Assembly (NCBI GenBank): GCA_902762855.1
Contig: CACWPR010000002.1
Coordinates: forward strand, 1 to 63,604
Length of the DNA: 63,604 nucleotides
Source: Ruminococcus flavefaciens
GTDB lineage: Bacteria; Bacillota; Clostridia; Oscillospirales; Ruminococcaceae
Reading direction: 5' to 3'
Positions 1 to 9,543 of this stretch are shown piece after piece; within the stretch, counting starts at the first letter, position 1, and each line of letters opens with the position of its first letter. The notes below the pieces were generated by a model. It was not told the DNA's origin. It saw only the letters and a list, made by a program, of their open reading frames with translations, and searched no databases. The position numbers were made by a program, and so were the translations under genes.

Positions 1-1
1 C

Positions 2-562
2 ATCAGGGAGGCTGGTCTTAAAGAGCCGAGCGATATCGTTGTTTTTTCGGCATTTCCGCCTGATACTTTGTTCTATTCGGAGGGCAGCTACATAAGCGAG
101 GCTAACCGTGGATACCTCAGAGACATATACCTTGCACTTTTCAGCTCAGAGCTTTTTTCAGCTCCTGCTGACATTGCTGACAGATGTGCTGACTTCCTCA
201 TAAAAAACAACAGCGGCGGCGGTGAGCTTGTACTGCCGGATAACAGTGTGATAGGTACTGAACGTACCTACGAGCAGGAGATAATGCTCGGCTTTGCCAA
301 CAACACCATAGAGCTGCTCCGGGGAGATTGGAGCATTTCTGAAAAGTACTCCAGGTCAGCACATGAGAAATGTGTCATAAACAGCAGACTTACGGTGGCC
401 CACGGCTCAGCAGACAAGCTCGTTCCAAAGACTGCCGCTGAGGACTGGAAGAGCTTTTCAGGCGGAGAATACACCTTTACGGAGGTCTCCGGAGACCACA
501 ATATCATAACGAACAATACAGCGGTCTGCACTGATATTATCAGCGGTCTGCTGAAGAGGTGA
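2..562 (+). CDS. Type II thioesterase-like alpha/beta hydrolase, C-terminal part (5' truncated by window edge)
   Basis: The reading frame is open from base 2, so the gene starts upstream of the window; about 186 residues are visible. They resemble the C-terminal half of GrsT/LgrE-type editing thioesterases, which release misloaded carrier proteins of nonribosomal peptide synthetases. Seen directly: a strand followed by HGSADKLVP, the usual place of the catalytic Asp, then SGDHNIITN with the catalytic His. The nucleophile GxSxG motif would lie outside the window. The stop is 4 nt before the carrier-protein start, which indicates one operon. The family call is inference from the Asp/His segments and from the NRPS genes that follow; another alpha/beta hydrolase role is possible. 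Confidence 0.7.
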   Translation: MREAGLKEPSDIVVFSAFPPDTLFYSEGSYISEANRGYLRDIYLALFSSELFSAPADIADRCADFLIKNNSGGGELVLPDNSVIGTERTYEQEIMLGFANNTIELLRGDWSISEKYSRSAHEKCVINSRLTVAHGSADKLVPKTAAEDWKSFSGGEYTFTEVSGDHNIITNNTAVCTDIISGLLKR

Positions 563-566
563 GAAA

Positions 567-806
567 ATGGAAAAAACAGTCATAGCCGGTACACTTAAAA
601 AAATATGGCAGGGGATATTCCCGGCAGCGGACATTGATGAGGACTCTGATTTTTTTGAGCTCGGAGGAACATCGCTGAATGCTGTCAGGCTTTCAGGGGA
701 CCTTAACCGTGAGACAGGCATAGTGCTTGATATTGCCGACATTTATGAGTACAGCGTCCTCTCAGAGCTGGCTGAGCACCTTTCCTGTACGGGAGAGCTG
801 TTATGA
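567..806 (+). CDS. Free-standing peptidyl/acyl carrier protein
   Basis: A 79-residue single-domain carrier protein. The phosphopantetheine attachment motif is FFELGGTSLNAVRL, with the modified Ser in GGTSL. Length and the surrounding helices fit one four-helix PCP/ACP domain. In an NRPS operon it would hold an aminoacyl or intermediate thioester for the adjacent cyclisation domain or thioesterase. A GAGGTG ribosome site precedes the ATG, and the stop overlaps the next start (ATGA), indicating translational coupling. Which substrate it carries cannot be told from sequence. Confidence 0.85.
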   Translation: MEKTVIAGTLKKIWQGIFPAADIDEDSDFFELGGTSLNAVRLSGDLNRETGIVLDIADIYEYSVLSELAEHLSCTGELL

Positions 807-2026
807 AGGGTCCGTTTTTTCTGAATGATGTACAGTACGCTTTCCTCATCGGCATACAGAAGCAGGAAAAGCTGTGCGGTGTATCCTGTCATATCATCGC
901 AGCATTCCGCAGCAGTGGCATAGATGAAGAAAAACTCCGTGATGTCTGGCATAAACTTGCACATCGGCATGAGGTGCTGTCCTCACGCATAATGTCTGAC
1001 GGAACAGTTTTCTTTTCGGATGCTCACGACCCAGACCGTTTTTTCACTGTTGCCAGCGGTGACAGTGAGAGTTATATAAACAGCCTGAAAAACCGCCTTA
1101 TGGATATTGAGGACGGCGGAGCTGCCGAGCTTCATCTGATAAAGGAGGCAGAGGGATGCACTGTCGTTTTTGAGTGCGACTGTGCAGCCTTTGACATTAC
1201 TTCATTGCAGATATTCATACGTGATATGGCGGCAATGTATAACGGGAATGAGGCAGAGCTGCCTGTTGTGCCTGAGGGATTCTTCCCATACGGTGAGGAG
1301 TCGCATCCTGCTGTACCGAGAGCTGTAAAAAAAGCAGACAAGTCTTACTGGACAGAGAGGGCAGGCAGCTTCGGAACTGCGCCCTTTGAAGGCATTGCCG
1401 ACACTTGTGGGACTGACATACCTGCAAAGTACAGCAGCCACAGCTCAGTCATAGGAGCAGACAGTACTGCGTTTATACATGAAACTGCCGAGCGTCTTGG
1501 TGTCACAGAGGAAAACGTGCTGCTTGCACTGTTTTCAAAGGCAGCGGCAAAGGTCTGCGGCAGGGAGCATTTCACTCTTAACATACCTGTGCTTGACAGG
1601 AGCGGAGCTCCTGCCGGACTTGCCGGAACCGCTGCGGATTATACGTCCATAATCATGTTTGACACGGACGTTGGTCCATCTGCGGATACTGACGGGTTTA
1701 TCAGAAAAACGGCGTCTGAGTACGCTGAGGCTCTTGAGCACAGAGCGTTCAGCGGCATAAAAGTACAGCAGCTCTGCGGCGGTGATGCCAGTGGAAATGT
1801 GACATTTTCATCCCATATACATATTGACCTTGGAACTGACCAGATAAGGCAGGCTTTCGGTGAACTGAGCTATATCTACACCGAAACGCCGAACGTTGTC
1901 ATGGACAGCGAATTTTTCAGATGCGGCGATAAGATGCTCCTTAATCTCAGCACCCCGGACGGTGTTCTTCCTGAGGGTACAGAGGAAAGGCTCATCAGTG
2001 AATTGCTTGCTCTGATGCATTCATAA
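803..2026 (+). CDS. Stand-alone NRPS heterocyclisation (Cy) domain protein
   Basis: A 407-residue condensation-superfamily protein made of one domain. Instead of the HHxxxDG motif of condensing domains it carries DCAAFDITS (residues 126-134), which exactly fits the DxxxxDxxS signature of heterocyclisation domains. The N-terminus (DVQYAFLIG, then GVSCHI and RHEVLSSR with a following DG) also matches Cy-domain core motifs. Known Cy domains condense and cyclise Cys, Ser or Thr to thiazoline or oxazoline rings. It overlaps the carrier gene by 4 nt and is followed 12 nt later by a Cy-A-PCP module. Being an independent polypeptide is unusual, since Cy domains normally sit inside multidomain enzymes. 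The ring chemistry of the product is inference. Confidence 0.75.
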   Translation: MKGPFFLNDVQYAFLIGIQKQEKLCGVSCHIIAAFRSSGIDEEKLRDVWHKLAHRHEVLSSRIMSDGTVFFSDAHDPDRFFTVASGDSESYINSLKNRLMDIEDGGAAELHLIKEAEGCTVVFECDCAAFDITSLQIFIRDMAAMYNGNEAELPVVPEGFFPYGEESHPAVPRAVKKADKSYWTERAGSFGTAPFEGIADTCGTDIPAKYSSHSSVIGADSTAFIHETAERLGVTEENVLLALFSKAAAKVCGREHFTLNIPVLDRSGAPAGLAGTAADYTSIIMFDTDVGPSADTDGFIRKTASEYAEALEHRAFSGIKVQQLCGGDASGNVTFSSHIHIDLGTDQIRQAFGELSYIYTETPNVVMDSEFFRCGDKMLLNLSTPDGVLPEGTEERLISELLALMHS

Positions 2027-2038
2027 AGGAGACTGGCT

Positions 2039-5000
2039 ATGAAAAAATTCAAGATGACAGAGCTTCAGAATACCTATCGTCTGGGAATGGACGAATCGGT
2101 ATTTCTGGGCGGTAACTGTCCGTTCATATACATAAGGACTCACATTTCAGACTTTGAGCCTGAGCGTTTCCGTGAGGCACTTATCAAAGTGACAGAGAAC
2201 AATATTCTTCTGCACTGTACTCTCAGTGAGAGCGGTGAGTGGCATGAAAAGGCTGCTGATGCAGATATAGTATACCTTGACGCTGCTGACGCTGACAGTA
2301 TATGCCGTGAGAAAGCAGATGACTTGCTGAGCTCCGGCCTGAGAGCGTATGTAGTCCGGCAGGGAGGCGGAGCAGATGTTCATCTCAAATTCAGCGGACT
2401 TGCTGTTGACGGCATGAGCATAGATATTTTCCTTTCACAGCTCAATAAGGCTTACAGCGGTGAGGAGCTGCCGGTCACAGCAGACTTCAGCGAGTATGTA
2501 CGCAGACTTGAGGAATACCGCAGCTCAGAGGACATCAGCTTTATCAAAGAGGCATTCAGAGACAGGGAATGGGACGATTTTTCACTTCCTGTCCGGCAGG
2601 ACCCGTATTCTGCGTCCGGTCTGAAAAATTCCTGCATCAGACGTACTATAGGCAGTGAGCTTTACGGTCAGGCCGGGAGACTGGCAGATAAACTGGGAGT
2701 GACCGTATTCACTCTTCTTATGACTGTATATTCAAAGGTCATATCACGCTTTTCCGGAGCAAGGAGATTTGTAATGAATATCCCGTGCTCTGCACGAGTA
2801 AGAGATATACAGGGCATAAATGACTCAGTAGGACTTTTTTCAAACTATGCCTGCATCCCCGTTGATGTAACGGCAGGACTTTCTGTAGGGGAGCTTGCAA
2901 AGCGCAGCATCGCCGGCATGGAAATACTGAAAAGGTCAAGATTCGTTCCCGGAAACAGAACAACACAGCTTGCCGGTCTGCCTTCGGGGAATTACTCCTC
3001 AAATGTGATATTTACGATGCTGCCGTTCAGCGATAACTGCGGCGACTTTGCAATGGATGACTGGCGTATCCTGACTAATCAGGCAGTTATCGAGGCTCAT
3101 GTTCTGACACTTGGCGGAGTGCCCTCTATATGCATAAACTATCCTGATGAGCTCTTTGAGGCAAAGGCCGTTGAGGACATAGCAGATATGTTCGTAAGCG
3201 GCATTAAAGCAGCAGTCACTTCCGACGGAGCTGTAAGCACGCTCCCGCTCACATCGGAGACAGTTGAAGTGATAGACAAGGTCAATGCCACAGAGCTTGA
3301 GATCCCGGAAATGACATTGTGCAGTGTGATGCTTGAGGCTTTTGAAAAATACAGTGACAAGACAGCCTGCATTTACATGGACAGGGAGTATACTTATGCT
3401 GATATGTACCGCATGGCAGCGGCTTTGGGTAAACTTACAGGCGGCGGACGTGGAGTGACGACTCTGTTCCTGCCGAAATGCCCTGAACAGTTTGCGGCTG
3501 CATATTCAGTTCTGCTGACTGGAGGAGCATATTTGCCTGCGGATATTTCATATACATCATCATAGCTCAGCTATTGTCTTGAAAAAACAAAATCTGAGAC
3601 AATAATTACGGTAAGATGTCTTGCGGATAAGATACCAAAGGGATATAGCGGAAAGGTAATATTTGCAGACGAAGCTGACCTGACTGAATGGGAGGACTTC
3701 ACACCTGTGCTGCCCGGACCGGATGACCTCTGCATAATCATCAACACGTCAGGTACGACAGGAAAGCCTAAGAGCGTGATGCTAAGCAACAGGAACGTTG
3801 TCAACTGCCTTTACTGCACACCTGATTTTTCAGGCGCTTCCGAAGGAGACCGGCTTATCGCCCTGACGAATTACTGTCACGATATGGCAATATTCGATAT
3901 GGTCGGACTTTTCTTCTACGGCGGATGCACAGTTATCCCAGATGAACAGCAGGCACGTGAACCGCTCAAATGGGTCGGGATGCTGAAAAAATACCGCATC
4001 TCTCTGTGGGAATCCGTCCCCTCGTTCATGGAGATGCTCATGACGGAGCTGGAAACTCAGTGTATAAGAGAGACCTTCACAGATATGAAGTGTATCATGC
4101 ACGGCGGCGAGCATCTTCGTCAGGGAGTGGCATCTTTCATCCGCAGTACATTCCCGAATGCCGCACTTTATAATGTCGGCGGCCCGTCAGAATCAACGAT
4201 CTGGAACATCCGTCACCTCGTTACTGATGAGGACATAAAAAGCGGGACAATCCCATACGGCAGTCCCATGCCGAATATGAAGTATCATGTTTTCAACGAC
4301 GACTTTGAGGAGTGTCCGTTCGGGGTGTCAGGCACCCTTTACTGCTCCGGTACCGGTATCTCCCAGGGCTATATGGGAGCTCCTGATGAGACAGCAAAAA
4401 AGTTTAAGGAACGTGGCGGTGTTGTGTACTACGATACAGGTGACCTCGGTATACGCAGACGTGACGGTATTATCATGATACTGGGCAGGAACGATTTTCA
4501 GGTGAAGATACACGGAAAACGTATCGAGCTTTCCGGCATCGAGCATATTCTTGAGGAGCATGAGAGCGTGATCCGAGCATCGGCAGTATATTCAGAAAAG
4601 GCAGGTAAGCTCGGCGCTGTCTATATCGCATCAGTAGATGTTACATCAGCTGAGCTCACAGCCTATATGAAGGAACGCTGTGCCGGTTACATGATACCTA
4701 AAGTGTTTGTCAGGACGGAGCAGATACCGCTCACGCACAATGGAAAGGCAGACAGAAAAGCCCTGGAGGAAATGATACTGAGCAGTGCTGCAAAGCCATC
4801 TGACGAGAAAAAACAGTCGCCGCAGACAGGCAGCCTGCGTGATGAGATATTGGGACTGTTTGAAGAGGAGCTTGACTGCGATATTGACGATGAGGACGTT
4901 AACTTCTATGAGATAGGCGGAGACTCCCTCACGGCAGTAAGGATAGCTGCAAAGCTGCGTCATATGACAGGCAGAGATATATCAGTATTCAACATGATAA

Positions 5001-5044
5001 ACAGTGATACTATCGGCACTTTTCTTGATGAGCTCTTGGACTGA
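2039..5044 (+). pseudogene. NRPS module Cy-A-PCP interrupted by one in-frame TAG stop (3563-3565)
   Basis: A 1002-codon reading frame with one internal TAG. Residues 1-420 form a Cy-like domain (TELQNTYRLG at the N-terminus; signature position SGLAVDGMS, residues 119-127, so the first Asp of DxxxxDxxS is Ser). The adenylation domain starts near 430; A3 is TSGTTGKPK (570-578), then GGPSES, YDTGDLG and the NGKADR lysine. A carrier domain ends the protein (GGDSL, Ser about 963). The TAG falls between A-domain core YLPADISY and SYCLEKTKSETI, where the homologous segment is normally continuous, and the frame is identical on both sides. It could be a nonsense mutation, a sequencing error, or separate expression of the second part from GTG 3707, which would give a broken A domain. 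The SESTIW segment recalls Cys-activating A domains of Cy modules, but this is weak. Confidence 0.8.
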
Positions 5045-5059
5045 GCGTATCTATACGAT

Positions 5060-5100
5060 AAAACCTTCCCGGACCCGAAGTTCAGGAAGGTTTTATTTTT
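5060..5100 (+). terminator. Rho-independent terminator after NRPS operon
   Basis: A 10-bp stem AAAACCTTCC / GGAAGGTTTT with a 15-nt loop, followed by ATTTTT. It lies 15 nt after the carrier-domain stop and marks the end of the NRPS operon. Confidence 0.85.
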
Positions 5101-5139
5101 GTGGTCTGTACAGGTGACAGATATTATACGCATTTTTGC

Positions 5140-6099
5140 CTATTTATTGCCTTCAATGTCTGATTTCAAAAATCCTTTGCAGGTTTCCTCCATGACAGCT
5201 CTGGCAGCCTCTGGACGGCAGTCAAGTTCACACACGGCAGCGTGATAGTGGCCGCCGCCTCCGTGTACAGCGCATATGTCATTTGCAGAGATGTCTCCGC
5301 TTGTACGTACAGAGCAGCGTGAGCGTCCGTCCGGCAACTCCCGGACAGTTACTCCTATCAGCATTTCCTCATACTGCTCAATATATGAATTTATCCCCTC
5401 CAGCTCTGAGTCGGCAATATCAGCAGTTTTCAGGTCATCAAGTGTGATGATGCCGGTCATCAGCCTGCCTTTGCAGGAAAAGTGAAGGCTCTCTTTCAGC
5501 AGCTCCTCGATAATGCGGCGCCCTGCGGACTTCACAAATATATTTTTTCTGCTGATATTGAATGTATCTGCGCCGAGCTTTTTGAGAGCTGCGGCAGTTT
5601 CAAAGGTCTGAACGCTGGTATCGGCGGTCTGGAAGCAGCGAGTATCCGTAACAAGAGCAGTATACAGCAGGTCAGCTATCTGCTTGGTTATCGTCACATC
5701 CATTTCTCTAAGGAGCTTGAAAATTATCTCACTGCAAGCTCCGCAGTCCTCCTCGACGTATCTATAGTCAGCCTCAATTGAATTGTTTCTGTGGTGGTCT
5801 ATGCAGAAGGTAAAGTGCCTGTCGGAATAATTTCCTGTTCTTATCAGAGATACAGTATCCACTGAAATGTACACCGGCTCTGTGACATCATCCTGCATTG
5901 ATGCATCAGTCATAGGGCGGTGTATATTGGGTACAGGGTCTCTGCCTGTGACCGCACACTTCTTTCCCAGAGACTGAAGCCCCAGCGCAAGTGCAAAGGA
6001 AGAACCGATACAGTCGCCGTCAGGTCTGATGTGATATACAATGACAAACTCGTCGTATGAGCGCAGCTTTTCAGCCATTTCCCCTATTGTTACGTCCAT
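5140..6099 (-). CDS. nrnA: DHH/DHHA1 phosphoesterase, NrnA-like oligoribonuclease / pAp phosphatase
   Basis: A 319-residue protein with the full DHH family layout: HIRPDGDCIGSS near residue 24, an Asp motif SVDTV, the IDHHRNN signature that names the family, and the C-terminal DHHA1 motif HGGGGHYHAA. NrnA proteins degrade 2-5 nt RNA oligomers from the 3' end and dephosphorylate 3'-phosphoadenosine-5'-phosphate in the cytoplasm, using Mn2+ bound by these Asp/His residues. Length matches Bacillus NrnA (about 313). It is convergent with the NRPS operon and has its own promoter (6120-6148); AGAGGTG precedes the ATG. Confidence 0.85.
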   Translation of the reverse strand: MDVTIGEMAEKLRSYDEFVIVYHIRPDGDCIGSSFALALGLQSLGKKCAVTGRDPVPNIHRPMTDASMQDDVTEPVYISVDTVSLIRTGNYSDRHFTFCIDHHRNNSIEADYRYVEEDCGACSEIIFKLLREMDVTITKQIADLLYTALVTDTRCFQTADTSVQTFETAAALKKLGADTFNISRKNIFVKSAGRRIIEELLKESLHFSCKGRLMTGIITLDDLKTADIADSELEGINSYIEQYEEMLIGVTVRELPDGRSRCSVRTSGDISANDICAVHGGGGHYHAAVCELDCRPEAARAVMEETCKGFLKSDIEGNK

Positions 6100-6119
6100 T
6101 TTATCACCTCTTTTCTGCT

Positions 6120-6148
6120 ATTATACCATGCTGTCCCCAAAAATTCAA
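6120..6148 (-). promoter_or_regulatory. Sigma-A type promoter of the nrnA-like gene
   Basis: On the minus strand TTGAAT (6148-6143) and TATAAT (6125-6120) are separated by 17 nt, about 20 nt upstream of the ATG. This and the divergent promoter at 6236 account for the 320-nt gap 6100-6419; no other element is evident there. Confidence 0.75.
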
Positions 6149-6235
6149 TATCCGATAGTCTGTGCTTTTACATACTCAGTAAAACTGCACAGTTAAGAGC
6201 TGAGTTTTTCTAAAAATTGTCATGCATACCGGGTA

Positions 6236-6264
6236 TTGATAGTTGAGATGTTTTATGCTATACT
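6236..6264 (+). promoter_or_regulatory. Sigma-A type promoter of the lipoprotein gene
   Basis: TTGATA (6236-6241), 17-nt spacer, TATACT (6259-6264). The predicted start near 6271 leaves an untranslated leader of about 150 nt before the ATG at 6420, long enough for leader regulation, although no known riboswitch is recognisable. Confidence 0.75.
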
Positions 6265-6419
6265 TATAGTAGATGCTTGAAAAAATCATAACTTGCCTGT
6301 CTGCTGTTATCCTATTGCTTTGGAATTCATAGCGTGAAAGTCAGGAAAAAAGAAATGTTTCAGCATCTTATTGACATTTAATGCCATACGGCACAGACAT
6401 TTTTGAGGAGGAACAAAAA

Positions 6420-7355
6420 ATGAACATGAAAAAAACACTGGTACTTACCCTTGCACTTGCAATGCTCACATCATGCGGACGTGTTGAGAGCATATCTGAT
6501 GATGCAAAAACATCAGGCAGCAGCACCGAAACAACAACAGAGGTGACAACTTCTGATGAGCCAACTACCTCTGCGGAGACTGCAACTGAATCAGCGGAGA
6601 CTTCTGCAAGCAGTACGTCCCAGAATGATGCTCAGGACGAAAACAGCGATGCTGTCACATGGCTGGGCAGGGGAGTTTATATAGCTGTAAAAAACGGAGT
6701 TCCTGACCGGAGCTGGTATGTGTTCTATGATACAGGCAGCGGTAAGACTGCCAATTCTGATACAGGTATGGGTATAGGTTTTACCTGTGAGCAGACTAAA
6801 GACAGTATCACCTTCCATTTCGGAAGCATTGAAGATAACTCAGTAATGACTATGTCCAAGGATGAAGAAGGAAATGTCACCGGAACAATGAACGGTGATT
6901 CATACGTGTTCTATTATCAGTCGGACATGGACCCGGATACATTCAATGCAGCGGAAGTTGACGGCAGGGGAGACATCATAACCGATGATGGTTCCGCATC
7001 TGACGGTGTGATATTGAATTATATCGGTGAATACAGCAACGGCAGGGCTATCATGAATGTACTGCCTGGTCCAAATGGTGCAAGCGTTACTGTAAAGTGG
7101 GCAGGCAGCGCACTGGTATCAAGCACCTGGACAATGGACGGAACTTACACACTGTCAGGGGATGACCTTATCATCACCTACAGCGACTGTGTAAAGACCA
7201 CGACCTCATACAACAGTGACGGTACACTTGAATCAGAAGAGACTGAATATACCGACGGTACAGGAACAATAACCGTTCACTATAACGGCACAGCAGAATG
7301 GGCCGATAATGTAGAAAATGCCGCAGAGGGTGACGAATTTACCCTTCTCAGATAA
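6420..7355 (+). CDS. Secreted lipoprotein with Ser/Thr-rich linker, function unknown
   Basis: A 311-residue protein. The start is taken at 6420 because GAGGAGGA lies 7 nt before it and the sequence then gives a short lipoprotein signal peptide with lipobox LTSC (Cys about residue 19); an upstream in-frame ATG (6381) would destroy this. A low-complexity Thr/Ser/Glu linker (about residues 30-70) tethers the globular part. The remainder contains repeated Trp/Gly/Asp-rich beta segments (for example AEVDGRGDIITDDG and an EYSNGRAIMNVLP stretch) that resemble extracellular beta-sandwich domains, but I recognise no family. It should be membrane-anchored on the outer face. It stands alone between its own promoter and the next one. 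Confidence 0.75.
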   Translation: MNMKKTLVLTLALAMLTSCGRVESISDDAKTSGSSTETTTEVTTSDEPTTSAETATESAETSASSTSQNDAQDENSDAVTWLGRGVYIAVKNGVPDRSWYVFYDTGSGKTANSDTGMGIGFTCEQTKDSITFHFGSIEDNSVMTMSKDEEGNVTGTMNGDSYVFYYQSDMDPDTFNAAEVDGRGDIITDDGSASDGVILNYIGEYSNGRAIMNVLPGPNGASVTVKWAGSALVSSTWTMDGTYTLSGDDLIITYSDCVKTTTSYNSDGTLESEETEYTDGTGTITVHYNGTAEWADNVENAAEGDEFTLLR

Positions 7356-7458
7356 CAATTCCCGCAGCCCTTCATTTTGTCAATGGCCTTTGTCAGAGTG
7401 TACAAATCAATGTATATATATATATATCACAAAATCTCGTGAAACTGTCCGAAAGTTA

Positions 7459-7487
7459 TTGACACTTCTTGCAGAATATGGTATTAT
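7459..7487 (+). promoter_or_regulatory. Sigma-A type promoter of the LPQTG protein gene
   Basis: Consensus TTGACA (7459-7464), 17 nt, TATTAT (7482-7487). Just upstream (about 7412-7426) is a TATATATATA tract of no clear meaning. The leader to the ATG at 7583 is about 90 nt. Confidence 0.8.
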
Positions 7488-7582
7488 ATGCTTAACAGGG
7501 AGCAAGGCCTCAGGCTTTGTCAGGGGTGCCCTGTCCTGATACTGTAAACCGACGATGTCCGCTTTATGAAGGAGTGATTTTT

Positions 7583-8857
7583 ATGAAGGTAACGAAATGC
7601 CTGTCTTTGCTGCTTTCCTTGGCTTTAGGAGCTGCCCCTTGTACAGTACTTCCCATGAGCGTTTCTGCCGCCGATGCAGGATCTGCCGTTTCTGACGATT
7701 CTGTGGATGAGGAAGTTATTTACGGCGATATTAAGTTCGATACCCTCTCCGGAGGTGTCAAGGTTTATGCCGGCGACACCCTTGACCTGAGCGGTGTGCG
7801 TCTCAGGCTCGGTACATATTCCGGATATTATTCTAACTTTGCTTATGTCAGTGATTATAACTGTGCTTTCACAGTTGGTTCCGGAGAATACTCAGAACTG
7901 TATGCCCTGGATGACAGCAATGTTGACCTTACGACTCCGGGAAATTACAATGTTATTATAAAGCCTGTTGCAGGCGCAGTGGGAACCTTCTATACCCAGA
8001 ACAACATGACCAGCTATGGACTTTCTCATCCGGACGGCTATTATGACATATGCATGAAGGGAAATGAAAGCAGTATACCGGTAACTGTTTACGACAAGGA
8101 GACTGCTGCCAATACTCCACTTTATCTGCGGTTTTTTACCGAAAATATCGAGCTGACGGTCAACGAGAGCACATATATTGAGCTTGTAGGTGCTGTTGCA
8201 TCTGATATAAGCTGCGAGATAGCTGATGATTCGATAGCTTCAGTAGCTGATGATTCGACTTCTGAATTCATCGGAATAAACGGCCTCCGGGAAGGCGAGA
8301 CCACTATCACGGTCCGTGCCTCTGACGGCAGGACTTTCACAGAGAATATAAAGGTCTCTCAAAATGAAGTGCTGACGACAACTGAACCCTTGTACACTGC
8401 GACAACAACGACTACTACACTTGCATTTCCGGGAGATACTGAGACCTCTTCAAGATCATCCGAGACCCAGGGGACGACTACTGTAACAAAATGGTGGTCT
8501 GAGTTCGAGACTACGACGACTACTACGGCAGTTTCTTCTATTACAGAAACAACAACTTCTGCAACGGCTGGACCGGGAACTACTCCGGCCGAGACCACAA
8601 CTGTTCCGGATGTAACAACAGCACAGCCTGTTTCAACTGACGCACAGGGCAGACTTGTAGATGAAAACGGAAATGTTATCATCATCAATGGTACATCTGC
8701 GGTCATGACTTCACCGGTATCGACTACTACTGTAACTGAACTTCCGCAGACAGGTCATCCCGGAGTCCGGGGCTCAGCAGTTGTGCTTGCAGTCATTTTG
8801 ACAGCCGGCGGTACCGCATTGGTCATAAGCAGCAGAAAAGAAGATGACGATAAGTAA
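7583..8857 (+). CDS. LPQTG cell-wall-anchored surface protein
   Basis: A 424-residue sortase substrate. The start at 7583 follows GAAGGAG and begins a classical signal peptide (KVTKCLSLLLSLALG, cleavage near VSAADA); the in-frame upstream GTG at 7517 would spoil it. The middle has two extracellular beta-rich parts, the second resembling a bacterial Ig-like fold (about residues 180-265: LTVNESTYIELVG... ending TITVRASDG). A long Thr-rich spacer (about 275-370) reaches through the wall. The C-terminus has LPQTG, a hydrophobic helix and a charged tail. The ligand or role is unknown. The sortase gene directly downstream is the likely anchoring enzyme. Confidence 0.85.
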   Translation: MKVTKCLSLLLSLALGAAPCTVLPMSVSAADAGSAVSDDSVDEEVIYGDIKFDTLSGGVKVYAGDTLDLSGVRLRLGTYSGYYSNFAYVSDYNCAFTVGSGEYSELYALDDSNVDLTTPGNYNVIIKPVAGAVGTFYTQNNMTSYGLSHPDGYYDICMKGNESSIPVTVYDKETAANTPLYLRFFTENIELTVNESTYIELVGAVASDISCEIADDSIASVADDSTSEFIGINGLREGETTITVRASDGRTFTENIKVSQNEVLTTTEPLYTATTTTTTLAFPGDTETSSRSSETQGTTTVTKWWSEFETTTTTTAVSSITETTTSATAGPGTTPAETTTVPDVTTAQPVSTDAQGRLVDENGNVIIINGTSAVMTSPVSTTTVTELPQTGHPGVRGSAVVLAVILTAGGTALVISSRKEDDDK

Positions 8858-8871
8858 ACTCAAATGAACAA

Positions 8872-8916
8872 CAGGGCAGTACCTTACCGCAGCGGCAGGG
8901 TATTGTCCTGTTTTTT
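8872..8916 (+). terminator. Rho-independent terminator after LPQTG gene
   Basis: A 12-bp stem CAGGGCAGTACC / GGTATTGTCCTG with two G-T pairs is followed by six T. It separates the surface protein from the sortase, which has its own promoter. Confidence 0.8.
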
Positions 8917-8946
8917 AACAGCAGACTGAAAGTCAGAGGCAGAATG

Positions 8947-8975
8947 TTGACTTTCCAGGAATGCTGTGGTATGAT
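8947..8975 (+). promoter_or_regulatory. Promoter of the sortase gene
   Basis: TTGACT (8947-8952), 17 nt, TATGAT (8970-8975), about 35 nt upstream of the sortase start. Confidence 0.65.
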
Positions 8976-9010
8976 GATACCATGGCAACTTCATAGTGAG
9001 AAGGATGATA

Positions 9011-9514
9011 ATGAAGAAAAAAGTTTTGCGTATCACCGGCATCGTGATGATAGTCTGCGGAGCGGCAATACTGTCTGTGCTGGCATACATGAAGATAAGC
9101 AGGGAACTGTATCTGCGAAAGCTGCTGAAAGAAAATATCGTCTTTGAGGTCCCCGGACTGGACATAAAGGTCCCTGTGCTGGAGGGGACTGACTCAAAGG
9201 CTTTGCAGGTCTCAGCCGGACATTTTGAAGGCACGGGCTCGCCGGGCCATGGCAATTATTGCATTGCCGGCCATAACAGTACTATATATGCTGAAATTTT
9301 CAATGACCTTGACAAAATAAGTATAGGGGATGTAATGTACCTCTATGACAAGGACGACTCCCGGACCAGGTATACCTATGTTGTCACGGAGTACAGGATA
9401 GTGGAGCCAAGTGAAACAAGTGTCCTCAGAGACTTCGGTGATGACCGGCTCACTGTGATCTCCTGCACTGACGACGGAAAGTTCCGGCAGGTGGTAGTCG
9501 GCATCAGGAAGTGA
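9011..9514 (+). CDS. Class D-like sortase (transpeptidase)
   Basis: A 167-residue protein with one N-terminal transmembrane helix (residues 7-27) and a sortase catalytic domain. The triad is visible: His88 in AGHNS, Cys152 in TVISCTDDG, Arg159 in KFRQ. Sortases cut LPXTG between Thr and Gly and join the protein to cell-wall peptide; the short size and N-terminal anchor suit class D or a short housekeeping type. The start 9011 has GAGAAGG 6 nt upstream; the earlier GTG (8996) and ATG (9005) overlap that site. Its neighbour upstream is an LPQTG protein, and another LPQTG protein lies at 56470. Confidence 0.88.
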   Translation: MKKKVLRITGIVMIVCGAAILSVLAYMKISRELYLRKLLKENIVFEVPGLDIKVPVLEGTDSKALQVSAGHFEGTGSPGHGNYCIAGHNSTIYAEIFNDLDKISIGDVMYLYDKDDSRTRYTYVVTEYRIVEPSETSVLRDFGDDRLTVISCTDDGKFRQVVVGIRK

Positions 9515-9543
9515 ATGTCCAGGAGATACTATAAAACAGTAAA

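Noticed and set aside
3563..3565. Programmed amber read-through or pyrrolysine insertion
   Set aside because: No pyl genes or downstream signal are visible, and other genes in the window break at different stop codons, which points to ordinary mutation or error.
7318..7539. 73-codon ORF between the lipoprotein and LPQTG genes
   Set aside because: Overlaps the lipoprotein end and the consensus promoter at 7459-7487; no ribosome site.
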